A DNA stretch of 64,000 nucleotides from an uncultured Eubacteriales bacterium. Lineage in GTDB: Bacteria; Bacillota; Clostridia; Lachnospirales; Lachnospiraceae. This document shows positions 18,062 through 26,137 of the stretch, piece after piece. The DNA is taken from positions 1 through 64,000 of the forward strand of contig UQYF01000001.1 of the NCBI GenBank assembly GCA_900545175.1, in the 5' to 3' direction. The notes below the pieces were generated by a model, which worked only from the letters and a program-made list of their open reading frames with translations, searched no databases and had not been told where the DNA came from. How positions within the stretch are numbered: the first letter of the stretch is position 1; every line of letters starts with the position of its first letter. The translations under genes and the position numbers were made by a program.

Positions 18062-18140
18062 TTGAAGAAACGTCAGGCTGTGCTTATATAAAATGTCGCC
18101 TTGCAAGCGACAAATATATTAAAGGAGAAGGGGGAAATTC

Positions 18141-19099
18141 ATGAAATAATTTATAAAATGTGCCAATCCTTACATGCCATTATGGGAGCATGTCCCGGAT
18201 GGTGAGCCTAGAGTTTTTGAGCATAATGGAGTAAAGAGAGTGTATGTGTATGGCTCGCATGATATTGAGCGCAAGCATTATTGCGGACGTGACTATGTTG
18301 TGTGGTCAGCTCCGGTTGACGATTTGACTGACTGGACATACCATGGAGTCGCCTATGAGACACATTATGATTCTGTGCTGTATGCACCGGATGTGGTGAA
18401 AAAAGGATATACTTATTATATGTATGCGGCTGAGAGGGCGGGGAGCCTTATTGTGGCTGCAAGTTCTAAGACACCGTGGGGACCTTTTGAGAATCCTGTT
18501 GAGACTAAGCTTGGCGTATATGAACCGAATAATGGATTTTTATCATACCGCTTCAGCGATTCGCCATTTGGCCAATTTCATGATGGAGGAGATATAAGCT
18601 TTAATGGTGGTGAAATCTTAGAGGATGGCGATGGCTGTGGAACAATGACATACCGATGGGGAAATAATCACGGCTCAATCGCACAGATTAATGGCAAATG
18701 GTATGTTTTTTATCATCGTCACACAGCTGTCAACGAGTTCTCACGTCAGGCGATGATGGAACCGATAGATGTTGCAATGGGAAAGGATGGTATGCGTGCC
18801 ATATCTACGGAGGCAGCCACAAAGCATACATAGCGGTTGATTATGACCGCCGTGATGAAATGTCAACGCCGATTGTTAATATTTTATCATGGACAACAGC
18901 AGGCTTTAGATATCTGCAGTTTGGAAACAACGCACCGGAGAGGGTGAGCGTTGTCTTAGGCGGCACAGCTTGACTTCGGAATTGTGGGAAAGCACGCAGT
19001 TTACTTTGAATTTTTATCGGAGGAGGAAGGTGCGGTTGTCGAATTTGACCGTTTCAGCTTTGATATGCAGCGGTTCGGGATTAGGCTATATTTGATTTA
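18141..19099 (+). pseudogene. Glycoside hydrolase family 43 pseudogene
   Basis: An ATG at 18141 after GGAGAAGGGGG is followed at codon 3 by TAA, then the frame continues into EHVPDGEPRVF and YVYGSHDIE, typical of GH43 beta-xylosidase/arabinofuranosidase-like enzymes, with APDVV and WYVFYHRHT further on. The frame stops again at 18833. Related sequence goes on in other frames (FRYLQFGNNAPE near 18910; VEFDRFSFDMQR near 19040). The remnant is much shorter than intact members. The gene is dead through at least one early stop and later frameshifts or deletions. Confidence 0.85.
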
Positions 19100-19870
19100 G
19101 AAATTCCTTTTATATAGATATGCACGTCCACTCTTTCCGATATGTTCAAGCACACCGATATGTGTGAGGACATTGACGGCTGGCTGAGCTACTGTCAGGT
19201 TGACATGGCAGGCTTTTGCATAATCCTTCACAGTAAAAGTTTCGGGAAGCATATCCGGAATAAGTTTTTGGTAGTCTGAGATTGACATGATGGCTTCACA
19301 CGCATATAGAGCCGTAGGAATACGGTCGCTGCGTGTGGAGCCTTTTTTTCTGTCTTTGCTGTAGCCATTTAAGAATCTGTATTCCTCCAAATCTATGAGC
19401 ATAAGAAGCAGATGGAAGTTCGGATGCGTCAGGTAAGGCTTAATCTTATACAGTTCATAGAATACGGACTGGAAAACTCCGGTCTTAGGGGATTTGCGGG
19501 CAGGGCTTATTTCACCTGTGTCCATGTCAATCCAGCGCAGATACTTTATGTGAGGTATCGGATAAACTACCGTGACAGAGTATTCCGGAAGGAATGCTTC
19601 AAGCTTGTTTCTCAGCTTGTTAAACTGTCTTGTCTGAATTTCATAGATTCCGTCAGGCGTGCGTATGTCAGCGACATATCTTCCGGTTCTTATTTCGTGA
19701 TATGAGGTATCCGGTTCAAGGTAGTTTTTCAATATAGCATGGACAGTCTTCTCGCTCAGTGTACCGATGCCGTTCTCCGTGTGTGCAGAGTGGATTATAT
19801 TGTCGCATACAGACTGAAAGCGGGACGGATTATATATATTGAATTTGCCATATTCTGTGTTGTCTGACAT
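19097..19870 (-). CDS. Uncharacterised protein, nuclease-like core plus winged helix
   Basis: A 257-residue protein. GRYVADIRTPDGIYEIQTRQF (about residues 60-80) has the Asp...Glu-x-Gln spacing of a PD-(D/E)xK-type core, but this is only a pattern match. The last 60 residues (FTVKDYAKACHVNLTVAQPA) resemble a winged helix-turn-helix. The start at 19870 is set by GGAGG in the coding direction; a codon upstream would overlap it. No neighbour shares its direction. I do not recognise the family. Confidence 0.7.
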   Translation of the reverse strand: MSDNTEYGKFNIYNPSRFQSVCDNIIHSAHTENGIGTLSEKTVHAILKNYLEPDTSYHEIRTGRYVADIRTPDGIYEIQTRQFNKLRNKLEAFLPEYSVTVVYPIPHIKYLRWIDMDTGEISPARKSPKTGVFQSVFYELYKIKPYLTHPNFHLLLMLIDLEEYRFLNGYSKDRKKGSTRSDRIPTALYACEAIMSISDYQKLIPDMLPETFTVKDYAKACHVNLTVAQPAVNVLTHIGVLEHIGKSGRAYLYKRNF

Positions 19871-20063
19871 AGGTGCCTCCGGGAATTTCATGTGAGTTTA
19901 TATTAGCACGAATATAGAGAACATACAATATATGAACAATTACTTAATTTTTACATTCCCTACACCCTTTTATGATAGTTAAAGCCGGACGGATTATCTA
20001 TACTTTGATTATAGAAATTAGAAACGAATTGGTTTTGTTATTGCAGTCAGGGAGGGACGATTT

Positions 20064-20993
20064 ATGCCGTCAACATATGCACATTACAGAATTGGAAAAG
20101 AAGCAGCGGGTGAGCTTACAGGGGAGGCATGGCATACAATTAGCATGTATCGCCAATTATATCTTATTGGACTTCACGGACCGGATATTTTGTTTTATTA
20201 TAAGCCGCTCAAATCAAATACAATAAATGAAATCGGGTATGGAATGCATGGCAGACCCGGAATTGAATTCTTTGAGCATGCAGTTAAGGTTATAGAAAAT
20301 AAGGACAATAAGCTTCCATATCTTGCATATATGTATGGTGTCATGTGCCATTTTGCACTTGATGTCACATGCCATGGCTATATAGATGAGAAGATAAATG
20401 AGAGCGGTGTCACACATGCAGAGATAGAGGTTGAGTTTGACAGGATGCTTATGGAGAAGGACGGACTTGACCCGGTAAGACATTCGCTTACCGACCATAT
20501 CGTGCCAAGCATGAGAAATGCCAGGGTTATAAGCTGTTTTTATGAGGGAACCACTCCTGAACAGGTGAGGATTGCACTTGAAGGAATGATAATGTATAAC
20601 AAGCTTCTGCTTGCGCCTTCAAAGCCGAAGAGAATGTTTGTAAACGGAATATTGAAGCTGTCGGGAAATTATAAGGAAATGCATGGACTTGTCGTTAGTT
20701 ATGAGCCGAATCCTCTCTGCGAGGACAGCAATAAGAAGCTAATGTCACTGTATCAGAAAGCAGAGAAGCTTGCAGTACAGCTTATAAATGAATATAGCGG
20801 GCTGGATGACTGGAATCCGATTTATCAGTATACATTCGGTTCTAAGCTGATTGATGGTGACATAGTTGATATGAAGGATACTTTATCTGCCATAATCGAT
20901 GAGAAAGAAAGCGAAAAATCAAGAATGTATCGCAGCGCAGACTCGAAGGATTGCCATGTTATAAAGGGTTGTAGTGGTATAATATATTTGTAA
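20064..20993 (+). CDS. Zinc-dependent phospholipase C-like protein, 3' end in IS
   Basis: A 309-residue intracellular protein similar to the zinc-dependent phospholipase C family. Metal-type residues include STYAHYRIG (His6), LHGPDILFYY, YGVMCHFALDVTCHGYID and a later ITE/Glu. ATG 20064 follows GGGAGGG. The last codons and stop (TTG TAA) fall in the left end of the IS3 element at 20989, so the native C-terminus may have been trimmed and replaced. The catalytic part is complete. Confidence 0.82.
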   Translation: MPSTYAHYRIGKEAAGELTGEAWHTISMYRQLYLIGLHGPDILFYYKPLKSNTINEIGYGMHGRPGIEFFEHAVKVIENKDNKLPYLAYMYGVMCHFALDVTCHGYIDEKINESGVTHAEIEVEFDRMLMEKDGLDPVRHSLTDHIVPSMRNARVISCFYEGTTPEQVRIALEGMIMYNKLLLAPSKPKRMFVNGILKLSGNYKEMHGLVVSYEPNPLCEDSNKKLMSLYQKAEKLAVQLINEYSGLDDWNPIYQYTFGSKLIDGDIVDMKDTLSAIIDEKESEKSRMYRSADSKDCHVIKGCSGIIYL

Positions 20994-21046
20994 CAACTTG
21001 TTCGAATAATATATTATAATATTATTCAAATAAGGAGGACATCACT

Positions 21047-21331
21047 ATGTCAGTACGTTACAGCGAAGACTTCAAAAAAGAAGTAGTTAAAGCCTATATG
21101 GCTGGTAATAAATCAATACCACAGCTTGCTATTGATTATAATGTTGCAAAAAGTTCCGTTAGCAAATGGGTTAACGAATACAAGGAAGAATGACTTTATA
21201 CCACTAGCACAACATCTGAATCTAATGAAGCCAAGGAAATCCGGAGATTAAATCAGCTTCTAAACGAAAAAGATAAAGAGATTGCTTCCTTAAAAAAAGC
21301 AGCGGCATTCTTCGCGAAGGAAATCGATTAG
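21047..21331 (+). pseudogene. IS3 transposase orfA with internal stop
   Basis: The N-terminal helix-turn-helix part of an IS3 transposase: MSVRYSEDFKKEVVKAYM, then SIPQLAIDYNVAKSSVSKW. TGA at 21191-21193 interrupts codon 49. The frame then resumes with a leucine-zipper-like EIRRLNQLLNEKDKEIASLK and ends TAG at 21329. ATG 21047 follows AAGGAGG. The stop would block production of the OrfAB fusion. Confidence 0.88.
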
Positions 21332-22179
21332 TGGTATATCGATTCATCGATGAAAACAAAAATATATTTGGTTTAAGATGGTTATGTCAGCAGTTTGGTA
21401 TTAGTCCCAACTGTTATTACAATTACAAAAAGGATTCAAAGCGAGAATATCACAAGCGTTTGGCACATATTTTTGAACTTATAAAGTACGTTCATTATAA
21501 TAATAATCGTGTTATAGGTTATAGGGCTATGCGCATTTTTATTAAACGCTATGGGTATGAAGTAAGTAATACCACTATGCATAAATACATTAACAAAGAA
21601 CTTAATTTATGTGCTGTAATTATGCATTCAAAGCCTGGATATAAAACAGGTAAGAAACACAAAATATTTGATAATCTCTTAAACCAAAACTTCACAGTCG
21701 ATTGTAAGAACAAAGTATGGTGCACCGATTTTACTTATATGCGCCAGCCAAACGGAAAGTTAAGATATAACTGCTCTATAATTGATTTATTTTACAGATC
21801 AGTAGTAGCATCATTAAACAGTAATTATATTAATACTGATTTGGCAATAGAAACCCTCAAAAAAGCATTGGAGCAGGAACATTATCATGAAGTGATTCTG
21901 CATTCAGATCAAGGCGTACAGTTTACTTCATGGGATTTCGTAAATTTCTGCAAAGATAATAATGTTACTCAAAGTATGAGCAAGGCAGGATGCCCTTATG
22001 ATAATGCGCCTATGGAGAGATTCTATAACACTTTTAAAAGCAACTTTTATAACATAACATCATTTTCAAGTGTTGAAATGATGGATGAGCTTACTATGAA
22101 GTATATCAACTGGTACAATTATGTTCGACCTCATTCATACAATAATTATTTAACACCTATGGAGGCTCGTTACAGTTAA
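21331..22179 (+). CDS. IS3 transposase orfB, DDE integrase
   Basis: The catalytic part of the IS3 transposase, 282 residues from a GTG that overlaps the orfA stop. DDE residues are visible in VWCTDFTYM (Asp), ILHSDQGVQFTS (Asp) and DNAPMERFYNTFKS (Glu). The -1 frame is open upstream to the A7 run, so it was normally made as an OrfAB fusion. Intact here. Confidence 0.94.
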   Translation: MVYRFIDENKNIFGLRWLCQQFGISPNCYYNYKKDSKREYHKRLAHIFELIKYVHYNNNRVIGYRAMRIFIKRYGYEVSNTTMHKYINKELNLCAVIMHSKPGYKTGKKHKIFDNLLNQNFTVDCKNKVWCTDFTYMRQPNGKLRYNCSIIDLFYRSVVASLNSNYINTDLAIETLKKALEQEHYHEVILHSDQGVQFTSWDFVNFCKDNNVTQSMSKAGCPYDNAPMERFYNTFKSNFYNITSFSSVEMMDELTMKYINWYNYVRPHSYNNYLTPMEARYS

Positions 22180-22203
22180 ATATTTATCGAACAAAGTGTT
22201 ACA

Positions 22204-22434
22204 AAAAAGCTTGACCACAACAAAAATATAGATTACCATGAAGTTGTATTTTTCTATTTGATGAAGAATGCTAATTTTGAACTTCATAATAGCAAACATA
22301 CAGACCAGCCGAATGAACATCTATATTGGATTCCTATAGGAAAGTTAGAAGATATAAATATAGTTCCAGTATTTCTAAAGACAGCGATAAAGAATATTCC
22401 AAATAATATTGTCCAAGTTTTAACTTATGAATAA
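22204..22434 (+). pseudogene. C-terminal remnant of a Nudix-like hydrolase
   Basis: Directly after the IS right end an open frame gives YHEVVFFYLMKNANFEL, then NEHLYWIPIGKLEDINIVP and FLKTAIKNIP, ending at 22434. This reads like the C-terminal third of a Nudix hydrolase; the Nudix box itself is gone. The 5' part was lost at the IS junction and it has no start. Confidence 0.72.
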
Positions 22435-22491
22435 ATTTGAAGTTTCGTATGAACGATGTCATAACGAGGGATAATAGAGGAGGTGTGGCAT

Positions 22492-23115
22492 ATGCAGAAA
22501 CTATTTTTAGCGTCCTTATTTAAGGATGTGTTTCAAATATTTATAGATTTTGCTAATGAAAATCTTGTAGGTAAGACCGTAACATTTATTCCAACAGCTG
22601 CGATACCAGACAAACTAGATTTCCACATAAGATATAGTAAAGAATTATTGGCTAAAATGGGACTTATTGTCGATGAGTTAGAAATTTCCACAGCTTCTCA
22701 TTCAGATATAGTAAAAAAATTAGAGAATAATGAATATATTTATGTTGCTGGTGGAAACACTTTCTTTCTGCTTCAAGAGATGAATAGAACAGGTACCGGA
22801 AATTTGATTAAAACACAAATTAATACGGGAAAACTATTTATTGGCGAATCTGCTGGCGCAATTTTGGTAGCACCTGATATTGAATATTCAAAAGATACGG
22901 ATAATCCCCTTATGGCACCAAATCTAAAATCATATGATGCATTGAATATTGTAGATTTTTATCCCGTACCCCACTATAATGATGCTTCTTTAAAGGAAGC
23001 TGTGGATATTGTAATTTCAAAGTACGGTACTAAATTGCCGCTTGTTCCATTCAGTAATTCGCAAGCCATACTTGTTATAGGCAAAGAGAAACAAATCGTT
23101 TCAAAAAAGGATTAG
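22492..23115 (+). CDS. Peptidase E-like (S51) serine peptidase
   Basis: A 207-residue cytoplasmic peptidase of family S51 (alpha-aspartyl dipeptidase group). The nucleophile lies in FIGESAGAIL (Ser120) and PVPHYND provides the likely catalytic His161; VAGGNTFFLLQEM is the conserved glycine-rich motif. ATG 22492 follows GAGGAGGTG. It stands alone in the decayed accessory stretch but is itself intact. Confidence 0.9.
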   Translation: MQKLFLASLFKDVFQIFIDFANENLVGKTVTFIPTAAIPDKLDFHIRYSKELLAKMGLIVDELEISTASHSDIVKKLENNEYIYVAGGNTFFLLQEMNRTGTGNLIKTQINTGKLFIGESAGAILVAPDIEYSKDTDNPLMAPNLKSYDALNIVDFYPVPHYNDASLKEAVDIVISKYGTKLPLVPFSNSQAILVIGKEKQIVSKKD

Positions 23116-23177
23116 AATCAAGTTATGACTTCGAACTAACTTGTTAGATGTTTTATAAAACATAAAGGAGTGATTAC

Positions 23178-23738
23178 ATGAAAGCTATTGAGCAAGGTTG
23201 TATCGACATTTGGATTGACGAAATCGTTCCCTGTCTAAAAGATACCGTAACAGGCGATATCAGAGAAACTGTCGTATTCAAAATCGAAAGCCGCACTTAC
23301 CTTAAGAAATTCCAGAAGTCCAACGGCTGGCATATTAACTGGAACGAGATACCAAAGAATGTTGAGGTATATGCTCTTGCGCTAAAGGATGATAATACCA
23401 TCCAAGGCTTGGTAGGTGTCAGAAACGATAAGGACTCCCACGCTGCTTATCTTCATTGGGCTTGTACTGCTCCTCATAACAACAGGCATGAGTTTGGCAG
23501 TCAGAAATATGTTGGCGTAGGTGGTCATCTATTCGCCATAGCTGCCGATAAATCTATTTAATGGGGCTATGAGGGAGCCATTCACGGATTTGCCGCTAAT
23601 GAGGAATTATTAAGACATTATATAGATGTATTCCATGCGGAGTATTTGGGAATGCTTCATCAGTACCAGTTCTTTATTGACGATGAACAAGCAAAAAATC
23701 TATTGGAGGTGTATCACTATGAATGGAACGAGACCTAA
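23178..23738 (+). pseudogene. Acetyltransferase-like gene with internal stop
   Basis: ATG 23178 follows AAAGGAG. The frame reads 127 residues (MKAIEQGCIDIWIDEIVPCL at the start; GVGGHLFAIAADKSI at the end) to TAA at 23559-23561. It then continues in the same frame for another 58 codons (WGYEGAIHGFAANEELLRHY) to 23738. The combined product resembles a GNAT-like acetyltransferase. A single nonsense change accounts for the break. Confidence 0.75.
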
Positions 23739-23907
23739 GTTTATGGAAAATCAGATTCCGACGCAGAGCTACTTTGAACAGCCAAATCCATATGTTAATG
23801 CACCATCTTGTCATGTGAATTTACTTGAGCTTTCAAGATATGCAAAAAAATGTGGAAAAAAGCTGGTTGAGCTTACACAGGAGGAAGTGAAGAAGTTTTC
23901 TATTTAA
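23719..23907 (+). CDS. Small protein downstream of the acetyltransferase-like gene, 62 aa
   Basis: ATG 23719 follows GGAGGTG and overlaps the end of the preceding frame, so the two were translationally coupled. The product (MNGTRPKFMENQIPTQSYFE onward, ending SRYAKKCGKKLVELTQEEVK) has no recognised domain. It is probably a partner of the interrupted gene. Confidence 0.65.
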   Translation: MNGTRPKFMENQIPTQSYFEQPNPYVNAPSCHVNLLELSRYAKKCGKKLVELTQEEVKKFSI

Positions 23908-23944
23908 GTAATGGTGGTCATTTTGACCACCATTTATTATGCTA

Positions 23945-24169
23945 CTACTTAAACATATTAGTTACAGTATCTGCATTCATAAAATTATCATATGATGTAT
24001 ATCTGATTCTAGGACGTATAACCCATGTATTTTCTCCACGAGGAATTTCCGGAATCTTGATGGGTTTTCCTTTAAATAAAACTTTGTATCCATCTTCATA
24101 AGGAACAATACTTTCTACTTTTGCATAATGAGTTATGTGATAATATGGTCTGTTTATATAAGCCGACAC
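23945..24169 (-). pseudogene. C-terminal fragment of an unidentified protein
   Basis: A 74-residue reverse frame (YYHITHYAKVESIVPYEDGY, then RPRIRYTSYDNFMNA) with no start region: a TGA lies just upstream in the same frame. The sequence has the character of a real protein tail but the rest is missing. It overlaps the start of the forward small ORF at 24184. Confidence 0.45.
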
Positions 24170-24183
24170 AGCTCACAGGCAGC

Positions 24184-24354
24184 ATGAGCAAGGGAGTTGG
24201 AATGATATCGGTATTTTTTGTACTTGGAATTGTATTTTTTAACATGGCAATAAGTGCTGATGGCAGGAAGAAAGCGGCAGACAAAAAAGCGGCTGGTAAA
24301 GCTTCAAAAGCCAATATAAACGATAACTATAAATATCCTATTGACATAGTGTGA
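24184..24354 (+). CDS. Small membrane protein, possibly truncated
   Basis: A 56-residue product with one membrane segment (GMISVFFVLGIVFFNMAI) and a Lys/Ala-rich tail. There is no ribosome site before ATG 24184 and the upstream bases belong to the opposite-strand fragment, so its 5' end may have been lost. Confidence 0.4.
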   Translation: MSKGVGMISVFFVLGIVFFNMAISADGRKKAADKKAAGKASKANINDNYKYPIDIV

Positions 24355-24384
24355 ATAAATAAATAAAATAAGGTATCAGAGTGT

Positions 24385-24415
24385 AGGGTGTCAAAGCTAT
24401 TTTGGCACCCTGATT
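24385..24415 (+). terminator. Hairpin at the end of the accessory stretch
   Basis: AGGGTGTCAAA pairs with TTTGGCACCCT (24385-24411) with one mismatch; the tail has only a few T. Confidence 0.55.
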
Positions 24416-24587
24416 TATGTCATTTGAATGATGCTATTGATGCTTTCAAAGCTATTTTGCATATTGACAGATTTATGTATAATGCAAAGCTTTTTAAATG
24501 ATATTTTATGCATTAAAAGTGTTAATGAGTACAGAAGCAGACAAAATCAGGCATATAATTAAGAATTAGAAAGACAGGGAGATTGAT

Positions 24588-25877
24588 TTGGAAGATAATA
24601 ATTCTATTTTTGACAGTAACAGCTATGGTATGAGCGGTAGTATGGAAGAAAATGTCGATAACAGCAATATAGAGAATGAAGAAGCAGGTCTTGAGGTAAA
24701 TATAGATGAGCTTGCAAAATATATATCGGACGGATATGAGCTTATCGACATAAGAGATGAGCTTTCATATGCATATGGCAATATCAATGGCAGTATAAAT
24801 ATTCCCGGTGAGGCAATGCTTGAGAATCTTTGCGATTACATCGGCAGAAAGCTGCTTTTATACTGCAAGCGCGGAGAGACAAGCCTTGAGCTTGCCCGGA
24901 CGCTTCATGAGCATGGTATGGCTGTTGTGAGCCTTAAAGGCGGATATATAGCCTGGCTTATGGCAGATATGAAGAGGATGAGTGAGGAAAAGAGCGATGC
25001 CGATTTTGCAGCCGAGGTGGAAGAGAGCATAAGAAAGCGCTTTAAGAAGTCTATATGGTCAAAATTTACAAAAGCGATAAATGAGTACGAGCTTGTAAAA
25101 GAGGGAGACTGCGTTGCAGTGTGTATCTCAGGTGGCAAGGACTCGATGCTGATGGCGAAGCTTTTTCAGGAGCTTAAGCGTCACAACAAGTTTCCGTTTG
25201 AAGTAAAGTTCCTGATAATGGATCCGGGTTACAGTCCTGAGAACAGGAAGCTTATCGAGAACAATGCGAAAAGGCTTAATATTCCTGTGACGATATTTGA
25301 ATCAGACATATTTGAATCTGTATTCAATGTGGAAAAATCCCCATGTTATCTCTGTGCGCGCATGCGCCGCGGTCATCTCTACAGCAAGGCTAAGGAGCTT
25401 GGCTGCAATAAGATTGCGCTGGGACATCATTACGATGACGTGATAGAGACAATTCTTATGGGAATGCTGTACGGTGCGCAGATGCAGACTATGATGCCGA
25501 AGCTTCACAGTACGAATTTTGAAGGAATGGAGCTTATAAGACCACTTTATCTTATTCGCGAGGACGATATCAAGGCGTGGCGTGATGCTAACAGCCTTAA
25601 GTTCATCCAGTGCGCCTGCAAGTTCACGGATACATGTTCGTCATGTGCTGAGGATGGGCAGAGTAAGTCTAAGAGACTTGAAGTTAAGAAGCTTATCGCA
25701 GAGCTCAAAAAGACAAATCCTTTTGTTGAAGGGAACATATTTAAGAGTGTTGAGAATGTCAATCTGAGTACCATAGTCGCATACAAGCAGAATGGCGTGA
25801 GACATCATTTTCTTGATACATATGATGATGTGGCAGATAAGGTAGGAAGTGTGGAAGAGCAGCTGAGTATCGGATAA
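24588..25877 (+). CDS. Rhodanese domain fused to a TtcA-like PP-loop ATPase
   Basis: A 429-residue fusion. Residues about 35-130 form a rhodanese-like sulfur carrier with its likely persulfide Cys in LLYCKRGETS. Residues 150-400 form a PP-loop ATPase of the TtcA/TilS type: VCISGGKDSMLM, a CYLCARMRRG Cys pair, and GHHYDDVIETILMGML. The family thiolates tRNA bases; here sulfur donor and thiolase would be in one chain. A late CACKFTDTCSSC cluster could help hold an Fe-S centre. Start TTG 24588 follows GGGAG. The tRNA target is not certain. Confidence 0.88.
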   Translation: MEDNNSIFDSNSYGMSGSMEENVDNSNIENEEAGLEVNIDELAKYISDGYELIDIRDELSYAYGNINGSINIPGEAMLENLCDYIGRKLLLYCKRGETSLELARTLHEHGMAVVSLKGGYIAWLMADMKRMSEEKSDADFAAEVEESIRKRFKKSIWSKFTKAINEYELVKEGDCVAVCISGGKDSMLMAKLFQELKRHNKFPFEVKFLIMDPGYSPENRKLIENNAKRLNIPVTIFESDIFESVFNVEKSPCYLCARMRRGHLYSKAKELGCNKIALGHHYDDVIETILMGMLYGAQMQTMMPKLHSTNFEGMELIRPLYLIREDDIKAWRDANSLKFIQCACKFTDTCSSCAEDGQSKSKRLEVKKLIAELKKTNPFVEGNIFKSVENVNLSTIVAYKQNGVRHHFLDTYDDVADKVGSVEEQLSIG

Positions 25878-25957
25878 AATGATTATATACGGTGTGACTA
25901 TATAATTCGATTGTGCAATTAGACGATTAATTGCTTGAAACAATTAAAAATAATAAG

Positions 25958-26020
25958 AATAATACCCTTGATGAATGTGCACATCTTTGATGGATACATT
26001 TATCAAGGGTATTATTTTGA
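25958..26020 (+). terminator. Strong terminator after the rhodanese/PP-loop gene
   Basis: A perfect 15-bp stem, AATAATACCCTTGAT (25958-25972) with 26002-26016, and a 29-base loop is followed by TTT. A second inverted repeat, AAGCTTCAT / ATGAAGCTT (26022-26030 with 26053-26061), follows. The convergent prfC gene ends at 26138, so the pair may stop both directions. Confidence 0.8.
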
Positions 26021-26070
26021 TAAGCTTCATACATGGTGTTATTAGGGTATGCATGAAGCTTGTTTTGATA

Positions 26071-26127
26071 GAGATGTGAAGCACCTGTTATATACGAGTG
26101 AAGAAAAAACAGATTGTGCAATCATTG
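26071..26127 (+). repeat. Degenerate copy C of the RDAKHRFY repeat
   Basis: GAGATGTGAAGCAC at 26071 matches the start of copies A (13841) and B (28901), and the same reading gives DRDVKHLLY. After about 30 bases the match decays. It overlaps the space between two convergent genes. Confidence 0.4.
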
Positions 26128-26137
26128 ACTGTCACTA

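Larger units (their letters stand above)
20989..22203 (+). mobile_element. IS3-family insertion sequence, about 1215 bp
   Basis: Imperfect terminal inverted repeats bound the element: TGTAACAACTTGTTCGA at 20989 and its counterpart ending in TGTTACA at 22203. It encodes orfA (HTH) and orfB (DDE integrase) in overlapping -1 frames, with a run of seven A near 21288 as a likely slippage site, the IS3 pattern. orfA has an in-frame TGA, so the copy is probably inactive unless the stop is suppressed. No target-site duplication is visible: the left flank ends ATT and the right begins AAA. The genes on either side are both truncated, suggesting a deletion next to the insertion. Confidence 0.92.
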
